Below, one piece after another: positions 1 through 7,825 of a stretch of DNA of 31,509 bases. Origin of the DNA: CAYPHA01 sp964410215 (lineage in GTDB: Bacteria; Calditrichota; Calditrichia; Calditrichales; CAYPHA01); contig CAYPHA010000053.1 in the NCBI GenBank assembly GCA_964410215.1, positions 1 to 31,509 of the forward strand, in the 5' to 3' direction. The notes beneath the pieces are model-generated. The model saw nothing but the letters and a program-made list of their open reading frames with translations. It made no database searches and was not told where the DNA came from. Positions within the stretch are counted from its first letter, which is position 1, and each line of letters opens with the position of its first letter. A program made the translations under genes and the position numbers.

Positions 1-19
1 CCGGACCGGCTAATTTTTC
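1..19 (+). terminator. Possible right half of a hairpin terminator, cut by the window edge
   Basis: The first bases read CCGGACCGGC followed by TAATTTTT. The decamer is identical to the right arm of the complete hairpin terminator found after etfA (14879-14890), again followed by a T-rich tract. The left arm would lie outside the window. It would end a plus-strand transcript entering from the left; read on the minus strand it begins directly at the stop codon of the phosphoesterase gene. Only half is visible, so this is a guess by similarity. Confidence 0.35.
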
Positions 20-2811
20 CGCTCCCGGTCTTCCAGCCGGAAAGCATCCTGTTCTTTGCTGTCCCGGATCATGTCTTCCACATTATCCATCTGCGGTGAC
101 GCTTCAATTGCCTTCCAGTCGAAGTCTTCGTTAAACGGATCCAGCGCTTTCTGCGGATCGAATACCCGGCTGTCCACGGCAAGGGCATTGTAGGGCGTAT
201 AATCCGGCGAATCCGTGAAGAAATCGCCCAGATCGCTGGCTCCCGCATCGTACTGATTGAGGTACGGTAATCCGAGAATGTTCCAGAAGGTCTTGAAAAT
301 ACTGCCAAAGCTGTAATGCACATGACTGACATAATCCCGTTTTACCCAGGGTGAGATGACCATCAGCAGGCTGCGATGGGCATCGATATGATCCACCCCG
401 TTCTGGGCGTCGTCTTCCGTAATGACGATCAGCATGTTCTTCCAGTAGGGTGTCCGGGATAAATATTCGACAATCCGGCCGACGGCCAGGTCGTTGTCGG
501 CCATGTAGCTTTCCCGGAAGGGATATCCCGCTTCCGGCCGGTCACCGGCACCGTGGTCATTCGGAATGATGACCGTCAGAAGCTGCGGCATGGTTTCGCT
601 TCCCGTCATCCATTTTTCATCGAACTCCTTGATAAACTGATCGATGCGGAATTGATCCGGAATGGCCATATTATAGGTCGGATAGGTTTTCGATGTACGG
701 TGATAAAGCGGCTGAGGCATGGGATAGTTGATGTACTGTTTGATGCCGGTGTTTTTATATTCCACTTTGTACAGGGCCGGCTCGAACATGATGCTGAAGC
801 CGAAATTATAGAACCGAACATCATGACGCTCTAAATGATCCCACATGGAACCGGCTTCGTTATAGTCTTCGGGGTAAATGGCGCCGGCAGCGCCGTTCAT
901 GGCAAACACCCCGGGCGCCTTGGAGTCCAATTTGAAATTCCGGTTGCCGCCATAGCTGGCGGAAGTGGAAGTCTCACACCATGTATTGGGATAGGTATTG
1001 ACCAGCCAGCGGTGACCGTCGGCGGAGACATCCGAATCCACATAAAAATTATCGGACATGGCGAACTGCCGGGCCAGGGCCAGATGGTTGGGCATCACCG
1101 TGGCATTGGTAACGGTCGCCGTACCCTTGTGGTTCGAAAAGGTTGCATTTTTTCCGTAACGCGCAAGGCCGGGATCGCCATTTCCCTTTTCGATCTGTCC
1201 GAAAACTTCGTCATAGGTTCTGTTTTCCTTTGATATGAAAACAATATGCTTGATCGGACTTTCTTTTGCACCGGGATAGAGGGGTACGGGGTTGTTTTTA
1301 CGCCCGGCAAAAACAGGTTCGTTCGCCTTTTGAAACTGAAAATTATTCGATATAACCTGTTCGGTCATTTCAGCCAACTGAGCCTCATCCGGAATGTCGA
1401 CAACCTGCACGGTTCCTTTCATCAACGCCCCGATGTAACTGCCCTCCGGGCCCTGTTCGAAGGCATCCCCGCCATTCGGGCCGCTTCCGAATCCCTTGGC
1501 ATTGGCGATAATCAGTTTTTCACCATTTCGACTCACTTCAAGTTTCGCCGGAAACCAGCCGGTGGGTATGTGTCCGAGGACGCTGAAATCCGACAGACGG
1601 ATAACGCCGACGGCATTAATACCGGATTCAGCCACATATAAACGTTGCAGGTCCGGGCTGATAGCCAGGCCGAAAGGGATGACACCACGGAAATGGGCCA
1701 TGCGTTTATCCGGTTTGAGATCGATGGTATGCACCACCGTATCCTGTTCCATGGAAATAACCGAAATGTTGTCATTGGTGCCGTTGCTGACAAAAACGTA
1801 TTCCTCGCTGGCAACGATCGAGTTGGGACTGGAACCGCCGACGGCAGGAATGCCTTCCACCAGGGCGCCCACAAGGTGACCGGTTTTTATCCGGGCAACC
1901 ACTTCCGGTGCATCGGGATCTCCGATATCGATGGCGAATACGGAAAAAGCCTCGGGTACGTTCATCTCACCAAGACCAGGTACGATAACGGAATCGTTTT
2001 CAACGCCATGAATCATCTCTTCCGAGCCATAGGCAAATGCGGGATAATCAATGGGTTTGATTTTTGCCAGCGGATCTTTTTTGTCTTTAATCAGGGCATA
2101 TTCGAACATCCCGACATTGGCTACATAGACTTTCTGTTCATCGGGAGACAGGCAGATACCGAACGGATAGCGCCCGACAGGCACGGAATGTTTCAGCTCA
2201 CCTTTTTCTGTGTCCACGATGATCATCCGGAAACCAATCTGGTCCACAGCATACAGCGTCTTGCCGTCACGGGTGAGCACCAGGTCGCCGATGTATCCGT
2301 GGGAATAATCGCCATGTTCTATCACAGCCGCACAGTCGATGAATCCTTTTTTTCGACCGGTTTGGACATCGAACAAATAAATAACATTTTCCTGTCCTCC
2401 GGCGACATAAATGGTCTGATTATCCGGGGAGATGGCCAGACCCATGAATACCGAAGCCAGAACACCCCTGTCTGTGGAGGGGCCGGGCGGCACCTGTTGC
2501 ACTTCGGGTTCGCTGGTTAACAGGTTGCGGACGATGGTGATAGAAAGCGGACTGGTTCCGGAATTGGCTGTGACGGCCGTGTTACCGTCGGGACTCAGGG
2601 TGAGGCCATAGGGATGAGGGGCCGTTATAATACTGCGCCCTGACGGTGTCAGAAACCGTCCATTGGGAATCACGGTTTTACCCTTCACATCAATTTTTGT
2701 GAAGGCTGATCCGGCGGGTGCCGATGCAATCCACACGTCACCTGACGATTGAAACAGGCTGCAACCGAACAGCACAACAAGAATTAAAATTGCAACAAGA
2801 ATCCGGTACAT
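10..2811 (-). CDS. Lipoprotein with YVTN-type beta-propeller fused to a phosphoesterase domain
   Basis: This 933-residue protein has two parts. Residues 1-17 are a lipoprotein signal ending in the lipobox LFGC (Cys17), so it should be membrane-anchored outside the cytoplasm. Residues about 25-475 hold repeated strands of the SPDxxxxYVA type, for example near 222, 337 and 384, typical of YncE/YVTN beta-propellers. Residues about 518-880 resemble the PF04185 phosphoesterase family (phospholipase C and acid phosphatase relatives): ENRTYDEVFG at 529-538, PNDHGAG at 750-756 and ITEDDAQNGVDHIDAHRS at 797-814, whose Asp and His residues (800, 801, 807, 808, 812) look like metal ligands. The substrate is unknown; a phosphodiester or phosphomonoester is expected from the family. 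GAGGAG lies directly before the ATG. It is the last of three same-strand genes for exported proteins, 56 bp after the rhamnosidase gene. Confidence 0.85.
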   Translation of the reverse strand: MYRILVAILILVVLFGCSLFQSSGDVWIASAPAGSAFTKIDVKGKTVIPNGRFLTPSGRSIITAPHPYGLTLSPDGNTAVTANSGTSPLSITIVRNLLTSEPEVQQVPPGPSTDRGVLASVFMGLAISPDNQTIYVAGGQENVIYLFDVQTGRKKGFIDCAAVIEHGDYSHGYIGDLVLTRDGKTLYAVDQIGFRMIIVDTEKGELKHSVPVGRYPFGICLSPDEQKVYVANVGMFEYALIKDKKDPLAKIKPIDYPAFAYGSEEMIHGVENDSVIVPGLGEMNVPEAFSVFAIDIGDPDAPEVVARIKTGHLVGALVEGIPAVGGSSPNSIVASEEYVFVSNGTNDNISVISMEQDTVVHTIDLKPDKRMAHFRGVIPFGLAISPDLQRLYVAESGINAVGVIRLSDFSVLGHIPTGWFPAKLEVSRNGEKLIIANAKGFGSGPNGGDAFEQGPEGSYIGALMKGTVQVVDIPDEAQLAEMTEQVISNNFQFQKANEPVFAGRKNNPVPLYPGAKESPIKHIVFISKENRTYDEVFGQIEKGNGDPGLARYGKNATFSNHKGTATVTNATVMPNHLALARQFAMSDNFYVDSDVSADGHRWLVNTYPNTWCETSTSASYGGNRNFKLDSKAPGVFAMNGAAGAIYPEDYNEAGSMWDHLERHDVRFYNFGFSIMFEPALYKVEYKNTGIKQYINYPMPQPLYHRTSKTYPTYNMAIPDQFRIDQFIKEFDEKWMTGSETMPQLLTVIIPNDHGAGDRPEAGYPFRESYMADNDLAVGRIVEYLSRTPYWKNMLIVITEDDAQNGVDHIDAHRSLLMVISPWVKRDYVSHVHYSFGSIFKTFWNILGLPYLNQYDAGASDLGDFFTDSPDYTPYNALAVDSRVFDPQKALDPFNEDFDWKAIEASPQMDNVEDMIRDSKEQDAFRLEDRERKN

Positions 2812-2867
2812 CTCCTCATCCCCATATTTATATTTTGTATTTTGTACTTTTTATTTTGTATTTCCCC

Positions 2868-5633
2868 CTACTCCTCTTCAACAGCAAATTGAAACGGAAA
2901 ATCAAACGTATAACGGCCTGATCCAATATTAATAACCGGATGACCTTCCTGGTTCTTCATTCGTTCAATACCCTCATATTTATCGAGCCGCTGACCCTCC
3001 ATTTGCACATCTTCAACGTTTAATACAGGAAGATGGACGTTCCCTGACGTATTTGGCGGAATGACGACCGTGTAATTCATCAGGCCTTCTTCCCACTTCC
3101 AGGACGAAGAAGCCGGACCGTACATCGTGTGAATTTCTGCCCGGGCATGGGTCAAGCCACCGCCGGGCAGCGGTTTGAACAGGATCGATTTATAACCGGG
3201 ATCGCCCTCGTCAATATCAATACCGGCGACGGTGCTGTACAACCACTTCCCGATGGCACCATAGGCGTAATGATTGAAAGAATTCATACCCTTGTCCTGG
3301 AATGTGGAATCCGGCTTGATACCGTCCCACCGTTCCCAGATGGTGGTCGCGCCCATGGTTACCGGGTAGAGCCAGGAGGGATATTCTTTACGGTTGAGCA
3401 GCATATAGGCCGTTTCCGGGTAACCGTGCGTCGTCAGAATCTGTGATATGAGCGGCGTGCCGAGGAAACCGGTGGTGATATGTTTAAAACGGTTGACATT
3501 GCTGTTGAGGTATTCAGCGGATTTCGGGCGTATGGATTCCGGTAATAAATCAAAGGCAAGAGCCAGCGTGTAGGCCGTTTGGGTATGCGATACCAGCCTC
3601 CCGTTCGGTGTAAGAAACTCTTTCTGAAAGGCGGATTTAATGTTGGCGGCAAGATCCGCGTATTCCCGGGCATCCTCTTCTTTTCCGAGAATTCGGGCGA
3701 TTTTGCCGAGCAGTGTGCTGGACCAGGCAAAGTAGGCACTTGCCAGAAGGTCTGTTTCCGTATACGCCCCCATATAGGCCGGATGACTGTCATCATACGA
3801 CAACCAGTCCCCGTAATGCCAGTCGTTCAGCCATAAAAAACCTTCGCCGGACCTGGATTTCATGTAGGCGATCCATTTCCGCATACTGGGATACTGATCC
3901 TCCAGGATACGCTTATCCCCGTAGTTGAGATAGACAACCCAGGGAATCACCACACCGGCATCCGCCCAGCCGGTGTGCGCACCGCCGCCGTTTAACACAT
4001 CCGGAACGACGTCGGTAATCTTACCCTCCTCGGTCTGATCGAGGGCCAGATCTTTCAGCCATTTTGTATAAAAGGTGGCGGCATCCATGTTGAAACAGGC
4101 GGTCGGTGCAAAGACCTGGGCGTCGCCGGTCCATCCCAGCCGCTCATCCCGCTGCGGGCAGTCCGTGGGGACATCGAGGAAATTGCCCTTCAGGCCCCAT
4201 TGAATATTGTGCTGCAGCTGATTGATCAGCGAATCCGAACAGGTAAAGGTTCCGACAGGCGTCATATCGGAATGGATGACGATACCGGTTACCGTTTCCG
4301 GTGTTGGTGCATAAGGTAATCCGGACACTTCCACGAAGCGGAATCCCTGGAAGGTGAAATGCGGTTCGTATACTTCCATTCCGTCGCCCCTGGCCGTGTA
4401 GGTGAGGAGCTGCTTTGCCGCACGCAGGTTTTCGGTGTAAAAGTTCCCGTTTTTATCCAATACTTCGGCATGCCTTAATTGGATCGTTGTTCCGGATGGT
4501 ACATCGACCGTGAGACGTACCCGGCCGACGAGGTTCTGTCCCATATCAATGATGTGCGTATTGTTTTCTTGTGGTATAATACGGACCGGTTGTAATTCCT
4601 CTATACGTTTAACCGGCGGACCGTAGCAGGCGACAAGATGTTCCTTCGGGTGATTCCTGGCAATCACCTTTTTCCAGTTGTCATCATTAAAACCAACCAT
4701 TGTCCAGCCCGGCATTTCTTTGCGGGCGTCATACGATTCACCCATGTAGATATCCGACATCCGTATGGGACCGTTATTGGTTGCCTTCCAGGTGTCATCA
4801 GTGATAATCCGTGATCGGCTTCCGTCCTCATGGGTGACTTCCAGTTGAGCAAGGGCGGCCAGCTTGTCGCCATAGACGTTGCGATTATTTCTCCAGGCCA
4901 GAAAACCGCGATACCACCCGTCGCCAAGTGTGATGCCGATGGCATTATCACCTTCTTCCAGCAATTTTGTTACGTCGTACACATCGTATTGCAGACGTTT
5001 ATTATAACTCGTCCATCCCGGCGTGAAAACACGGTCGCCGACGACGGTTCCATTCAGAAAGGCTTCGTTAAGGCCATGGCTGGTGATGTACAAACGAGCC
5101 GACTGAATGGGCTTGTCCAGTTCGAATTCATGACGGAAATACGGGGCCGGTTCCGATATTTTCGGATTCTCGGCAATATCCGCTTCGATCCACCGGGCCT
5201 TCCAATCCTCTGTTTTCAGAAGTCCCATCTCCCAGAAAGCCGGTGCGCTCCATCCGGATACACGGCCGTGATTATCCCATACACGGATGCGCCAGTACAC
5301 CCGCTGGCGTGATTCCAGTGCAGGGCCTTCATAGGGTATATGAACAGACTGCCCGAAATCGACTTTTTTCTGCCAGATCAGGTTCATTTCGTTATTGAGA
5401 TCTTTTTCCGATGCAGCTGTCTGGATCTCGTAAGCGGTTTGTCGGGTATTGCGGGTGTCTGACACGATTTCCCAGCTCAACCGGGGTGTCAGGATGTCAA
5501 TACCGACCGGATTGGTCTGATATTCAACTTTGAGGTTGACGGATTTCAATGGTACCTCCGCATACACATCTGAAGAACATACAAATCCTGTTAAAATATT
5601 CAGAGATAAAAGAAGGATACACATGGATTTCAT
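2868..5633 (-). CDS. Alpha-L-rhamnosidase, glycoside hydrolase family 78
   Basis: This 921-residue secreted enzyme is predicted to remove terminal alpha-L-rhamnose from polysaccharides or glycosides by an inverting mechanism. A signal peptide covers about residues 1-25 (cleavage near VYA). The N-terminal half has the GH78 beta-sandwich modules, including the YITSHGLNEAFLNG and WTSYNKRLQYD stretches (182-217). The catalytic (alpha/alpha)6 barrel starts near 470. DCPQRDERLGWTGD (491-504) is the family hallmark; Glu497 should be the general acid. Glu767 in IWERWD should be the general base: its 270-residue distance from Glu497 is close to the 269 between Glu572 and Glu841 of Bacillus RhaB. SFNHYAYGAIGKWLY (785-799) is also conserved. 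Only 11 bp separate it from the upstream PQQ-like gene, so the two are probably co-transcribed. There is no clear Shine-Dalgarno sequence. Length is normal for the family. Confidence 0.95.
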   Translation of the reverse strand: MKSMCILLLSLNILTGFVCSSDVYAEVPLKSVNLKVEYQTNPVGIDILTPRLSWEIVSDTRNTRQTAYEIQTAASEKDLNNEMNLIWQKKVDFGQSVHIPYEGPALESRQRVYWRIRVWDNHGRVSGWSAPAFWEMGLLKTEDWKARWIEADIAENPKISEPAPYFRHEFELDKPIQSARLYITSHGLNEAFLNGTVVGDRVFTPGWTSYNKRLQYDVYDVTKLLEEGDNAIGITLGDGWYRGFLAWRNNRNVYGDKLAALAQLEVTHEDGSRSRIITDDTWKATNNGPIRMSDIYMGESYDARKEMPGWTMVGFNDDNWKKVIARNHPKEHLVACYGPPVKRIEELQPVRIIPQENNTHIIDMGQNLVGRVRLTVDVPSGTTIQLRHAEVLDKNGNFYTENLRAAKQLLTYTARGDGMEVYEPHFTFQGFRFVEVSGLPYAPTPETVTGIVIHSDMTPVGTFTCSDSLINQLQHNIQWGLKGNFLDVPTDCPQRDERLGWTGDAQVFAPTACFNMDAATFYTKWLKDLALDQTEEGKITDVVPDVLNGGGAHTGWADAGVVIPWVVYLNYGDKRILEDQYPSMRKWIAYMKSRSGEGFLWLNDWHYGDWLSYDDSHPAYMGAYTETDLLASAYFAWSSTLLGKIARILGKEEDAREYADLAANIKSAFQKEFLTPNGRLVSHTQTAYTLALAFDLLPESIRPKSAEYLNSNVNRFKHITTGFLGTPLISQILTTHGYPETAYMLLNRKEYPSWLYPVTMGATTIWERWDGIKPDSTFQDKGMNSFNHYAYGAIGKWLYSTVAGIDIDEGDPGYKSILFKPLPGGGLTHARAEIHTMYGPASSSWKWEEGLMNYTVVIPPNTSGNVHLPVLNVEDVQMEGQRLDKYEGIERMKNQEGHPVINIGSGRYTFDFPFQFAVEEE

Positions 5634-5644
5634 TTTTTCTGCCT

Positions 5645-6898
5645 TTACTTTTTTATGTCAAATGCCATCAACGCTTCGCCATGACGGATATAGAGCACAC
5701 CGTTGTGAATGACCGGTTGTGTCCAGTGGGGACCGCTGCCCGGTGTTATACGGAAGCTGCTCACCACCTTAAACGCGTCCGGCGTCGGCTCAACCAGGGC
5801 AAGATAACCTTTCTTCTCTTCGTAACAATAGAGCATGCCATCGGCGGCACTGACGGAGCCTTTATTATGCCATTCCGTCTCATACATGGTCTGTCCCGTT
5901 GTCCAGTCCACGCAACACCAGTTTCCTCTTGAGTTATTGAGCCAGTTCGCACCATAAATATAATTTCCGACACGTACCACCTGACCGTGATGGCAGTCCA
6001 GGTCCTGATTCATCCATAATTGTTTGATTTCGGTGCCCCCGTTCATCAGACGAAACATGACACCCACGTGATCATAGCCGCTGGTTACATATAATTGGCC
6101 ATCATGATACAGGGGTGTGATACAGTTATTCTCCGGCCTCCTGGTCGGTGTTTCCTCAGACTGGATATCCGCATATTTTATTTTCCAGAGAATATTGCCA
6201 TCATGGGCGTCTACGCCAACTATATGGGTTGTCAGTACCTGGATGATCAGTTTTCTGTTTCCCTGCCGGATGAGAACAGGAGAGACATAGGCCGATGGTT
6301 CATTCAGGCTTTCCGTCTGCCATACCGTCCGCCCGGTGAATTTGTCCAATGCAACCATCGTCGTCACCGATCCGCCCGGTGTATAGATGACGGTATTATC
6401 AACGACAAGGGGAGATTCGGCGATACCCCATTTCCAGTGTTCACCGCGGAAGCGGTCAAAAGCCGGAACGGACCAGATGACATCCCCGGTTTTATCGTCC
6501 ATACAGACCACTTCGCCGCCACCGCTGATAAGATAGATGCGGTTTTCTTCAACCGTTGGCGTGCACCGTGCTTCGGGATACGACTGCCGGACGCCGCGGC
6601 CGAAGGCCTCACGCCAGATGCGCTTACCCCGTGTATCCAGAACCGTAAGATATTCGGTAGAATCCTGCCTGCCGGTCAGGTAAATCCGGTTACCGCTTAC
6701 ACTGACCGAGGCATAGCCTTCATCGAGATTATCGACGGACCAGAGTAAGGCCGGCCCTTCTTCCGGCCAGCTTTTCAGAAGACCTGTTTCCGGAAAGACA
6801 CCGTTGCGGTCAGGCCCCCGCCACTGGGTGATTTCCTGGGCGATCAGAGACTGTGAAGACAGGCTGAGTACAATCATGGTAATAAAGTAATATTTCAT
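5645..6898 (-). CDS. Secreted PQQ-like beta-propeller repeat protein
   Basis: The 417-residue product begins with a signal peptide (cleavage expected after SLIA, residue 20) and continues as repeated WD-containing blades of the pyrrolo-quinoline-quinone-like propeller type, such as the VYLTGR-, IYLISGGGEVVCMDDKTGDVIWS- and VGVDAHDGNILWK-like units. The opening motif QWRGPDRNGVFPETGLLKSW after the signal is common in secreted PQQ-like proteins of Planctomycetes and FCB bacteria. It lacks the longer catalytic scaffold of true quinoprotein dehydrogenases, so it may be a binding or scaffold protein instead of an enzyme. GGGAG lies 5 bases before the ATG. It is the first gene of the minus-strand cluster with the rhamnosidase; its promoter would lie in the 72 bp before the assembly gap. 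The specific function is not known. Confidence 0.85.
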   Translation of the reverse strand: MKYYFITMIVLSLSSQSLIAQEITQWRGPDRNGVFPETGLLKSWPEEGPALLWSVDNLDEGYASVSVSGNRIYLTGRQDSTEYLTVLDTRGKRIWREAFGRGVRQSYPEARCTPTVEENRIYLISGGGEVVCMDDKTGDVIWSVPAFDRFRGEHWKWGIAESPLVVDNTVIYTPGGSVTTMVALDKFTGRTVWQTESLNEPSAYVSPVLIRQGNRKLIIQVLTTHIVGVDAHDGNILWKIKYADIQSEETPTRRPENNCITPLYHDGQLYVTSGYDHVGVMFRLMNGGTEIKQLWMNQDLDCHHGQVVRVGNYIYGANWLNNSRGNWCCVDWTTGQTMYETEWHNKGSVSAADGMLYCYEEKKGYLALVEPTPDAFKVVSSFRITPGSGPHWTQPVIHNGVLYIRHGEALMAFDIKK

Positions 6899-6970
6899 AA
6901 TTCTCCCGGATAAATGAAAAGTGAGTGTATGTATATTTAAGGGAATTTCCGGATTAAATCAAATCCGAAA

Positions 6971-7070
6971 NNNNNNNNNNNNNNNNNNNNNNNNNNNNNN
7001 NNNNNNNNNNNNNNNNNNNNNNNNNNNNNNNNNNNNNNNNNNNNNNNNNNNNNNNNNNNNNNNNNNNNNN
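6971..7070. other. Assembly gap of 100 N
   Basis: Exactly 100 undetermined bases, the conventional placeholder for a scaffold join of unknown size. It separates the exported-protein cluster from the fatty-acid operon. The real distance, any gene inside, and the upstream parts of both promoters are therefore unknown. Just before it (6950-6970) is a small inverted repeat, CGGATT, AAATCA, AATCCG. Confidence 0.98.
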
Positions 7071-7093
7071 TCTTCATTTTTTTTAAATAATTA

Positions 7094-7121
7094 TTGCTTT
7101 TCCATCCATATATTTTATATT
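7094..7121 (+). promoter_or_regulatory. Predicted sigma-70-type promoter of the fad operon
   Basis: TTGCTT (7094-7099) and TATATT (7116-7121) are separated by 16 bp, a reasonable -35/-10 pair. Transcription would start near 7128 and give a leader of about 25 bases before the ATG at 7153. The last bases of the -10 element overlap the left arm of the palindrome at 7119-7140, so a bound repressor would block polymerase. This is prediction from sequence only. Confidence 0.5.
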
Positions 7122-7140
7122 GAATGAAGATTCATTCAAT
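7119..7140. promoter_or_regulatory. FadR-type operator palindrome
   Basis: A perfect inverted repeat: ATTGAATGAA, a GA centre, then TTCATTCAAT. As I recall it, the B. subtilis FadR consensus is TGAATGA, four central bases MTAN, then TCATTCA; the core here is TGAATGA, AGAT, TCATTCA, matching both arms and three of four central positions. It sits between the -10 element and the start codon of a TetR protein that closely resembles Bacillus FadR, so autoregulation and control of the downstream fad genes is likely. No second full copy was seen in the window. Confidence 0.85.
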
Positions 7141-7152
7141 GTGAGGGATGCC

Positions 7153-7758
7153 ATGGCGGAAGAGATAAAAGAAAGAAGAAAAAAGAAAAAGGATGCTATC
7201 ATTGAAGCGGCGGTGCGGGTGTTTGCCGATAAAGGTTTTTATTATGCCAAGGTGCGTGATGTTGCCCAGGAAGCCGGTGTCGCCGATGGGACGATCTACC
7301 TCTATTTCAAAAACAAAGACGACATTCTGATCTCCCTCTTTGAATCCAAAATGGACCTTATCCTGACCCGGTTCAGGGAAGCCATTTCCCGGTCCGATGA
7401 TCCGATTGAAAAACTGAACCTTTTCTTTAAACTGTATTTCAATCTTATTAAGGAAGACGAAAAACTGGCGGAGGTCTTCCAGGTGGAATTACGTCAGTCC
7501 GGCAAGTTCCTGAAAGATTATAAGAATCAGAAGTTTTCTGATTATCTGAACCTGATTGCGGAAATTATTCAGGAAGGTATCGACAGCGCATTTTTCCGTC
7601 CCGATATCAATGTCCAGATTATGAAGCTGGTTATCTTCGGAGCGATCGACGAAGTGGCCCGGCAGTGGATCCTGGGTGCGGAATCCAAATACAGCCTGGA
7701 AGAAGCCACGAAGGAAGTATCCCGAACTTTAATATCAGGGCTGCTATCCACGCAATAG
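7153..7758 (+). CDS. fadR: TetR-family fatty-acid degradation repressor, Bacillus FadR type
   Basis: The 201-residue protein has an N-terminal TetR DNA-binding domain. The helix-turn-helix and following stretch AGVADGTIYLYFKNKDDILI, continuing into SLFESKM, is nearly the same as in B. subtilis FadR (YsiA); the FQVELRQS and FGAIDEVARQWI segments of the ligand domain also match that group. In Bacillus this repressor shuts off beta-oxidation genes and is released by long-chain acyl-CoA. I chose the ATG at 7153, preceded by GAGGG (7143-7147). The longer frame from a TTG at 7120 would begin inside the operator palindrome and add eleven residues not expected in the family. It is the first gene of the operon, 67 bp before the thiolase gene. 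A FadR-like role is inferred from sequence similarity, operator and neighbours together. Confidence 0.9.
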   Translation: MAEEIKERRKKKKDAIIEAAVRVFADKGFYYAKVRDVAQEAGVADGTIYLYFKNKDDILISLFESKMDLILTRFREAISRSDDPIEKLNLFFKLYFNLIKEDEKLAEVFQVELRQSGKFLKDYKNQKFSDYLNLIAEIIQEGIDSAFFRPDINVQIMKLVIFGAIDEVARQWILGAESKYSLEEATKEVSRTLISGLLSTQ

Positions 7759-7825
7759 ATGCCAATTTAATAAAGGAGGGGAGTGTCTTTCCCCTACCGG
7801 CTCCATATAAACGCAGGAGTATACA

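Noticed and set aside
1645..2520. Long plus-strand open frame of 291 codons
   Set aside because: It lies wholly opposite the propeller-phosphoesterase gene, has no recognisable motif or ribosome site, and looks like a frame kept open by the codon pattern of the real gene.
2830..2866. AT-rich direct repeats of the TATTTTGTA type between two genes
   Set aside because: Only three imperfect short copies in a low-complexity spacer; no hairpin, array or promoter pattern.
7120..7152. TTG start giving a longer FadR-like protein
   Set aside because: It would begin inside the operator and overlap the -10 element; the ATG at 7153 has a better ribosome site and the usual family length.
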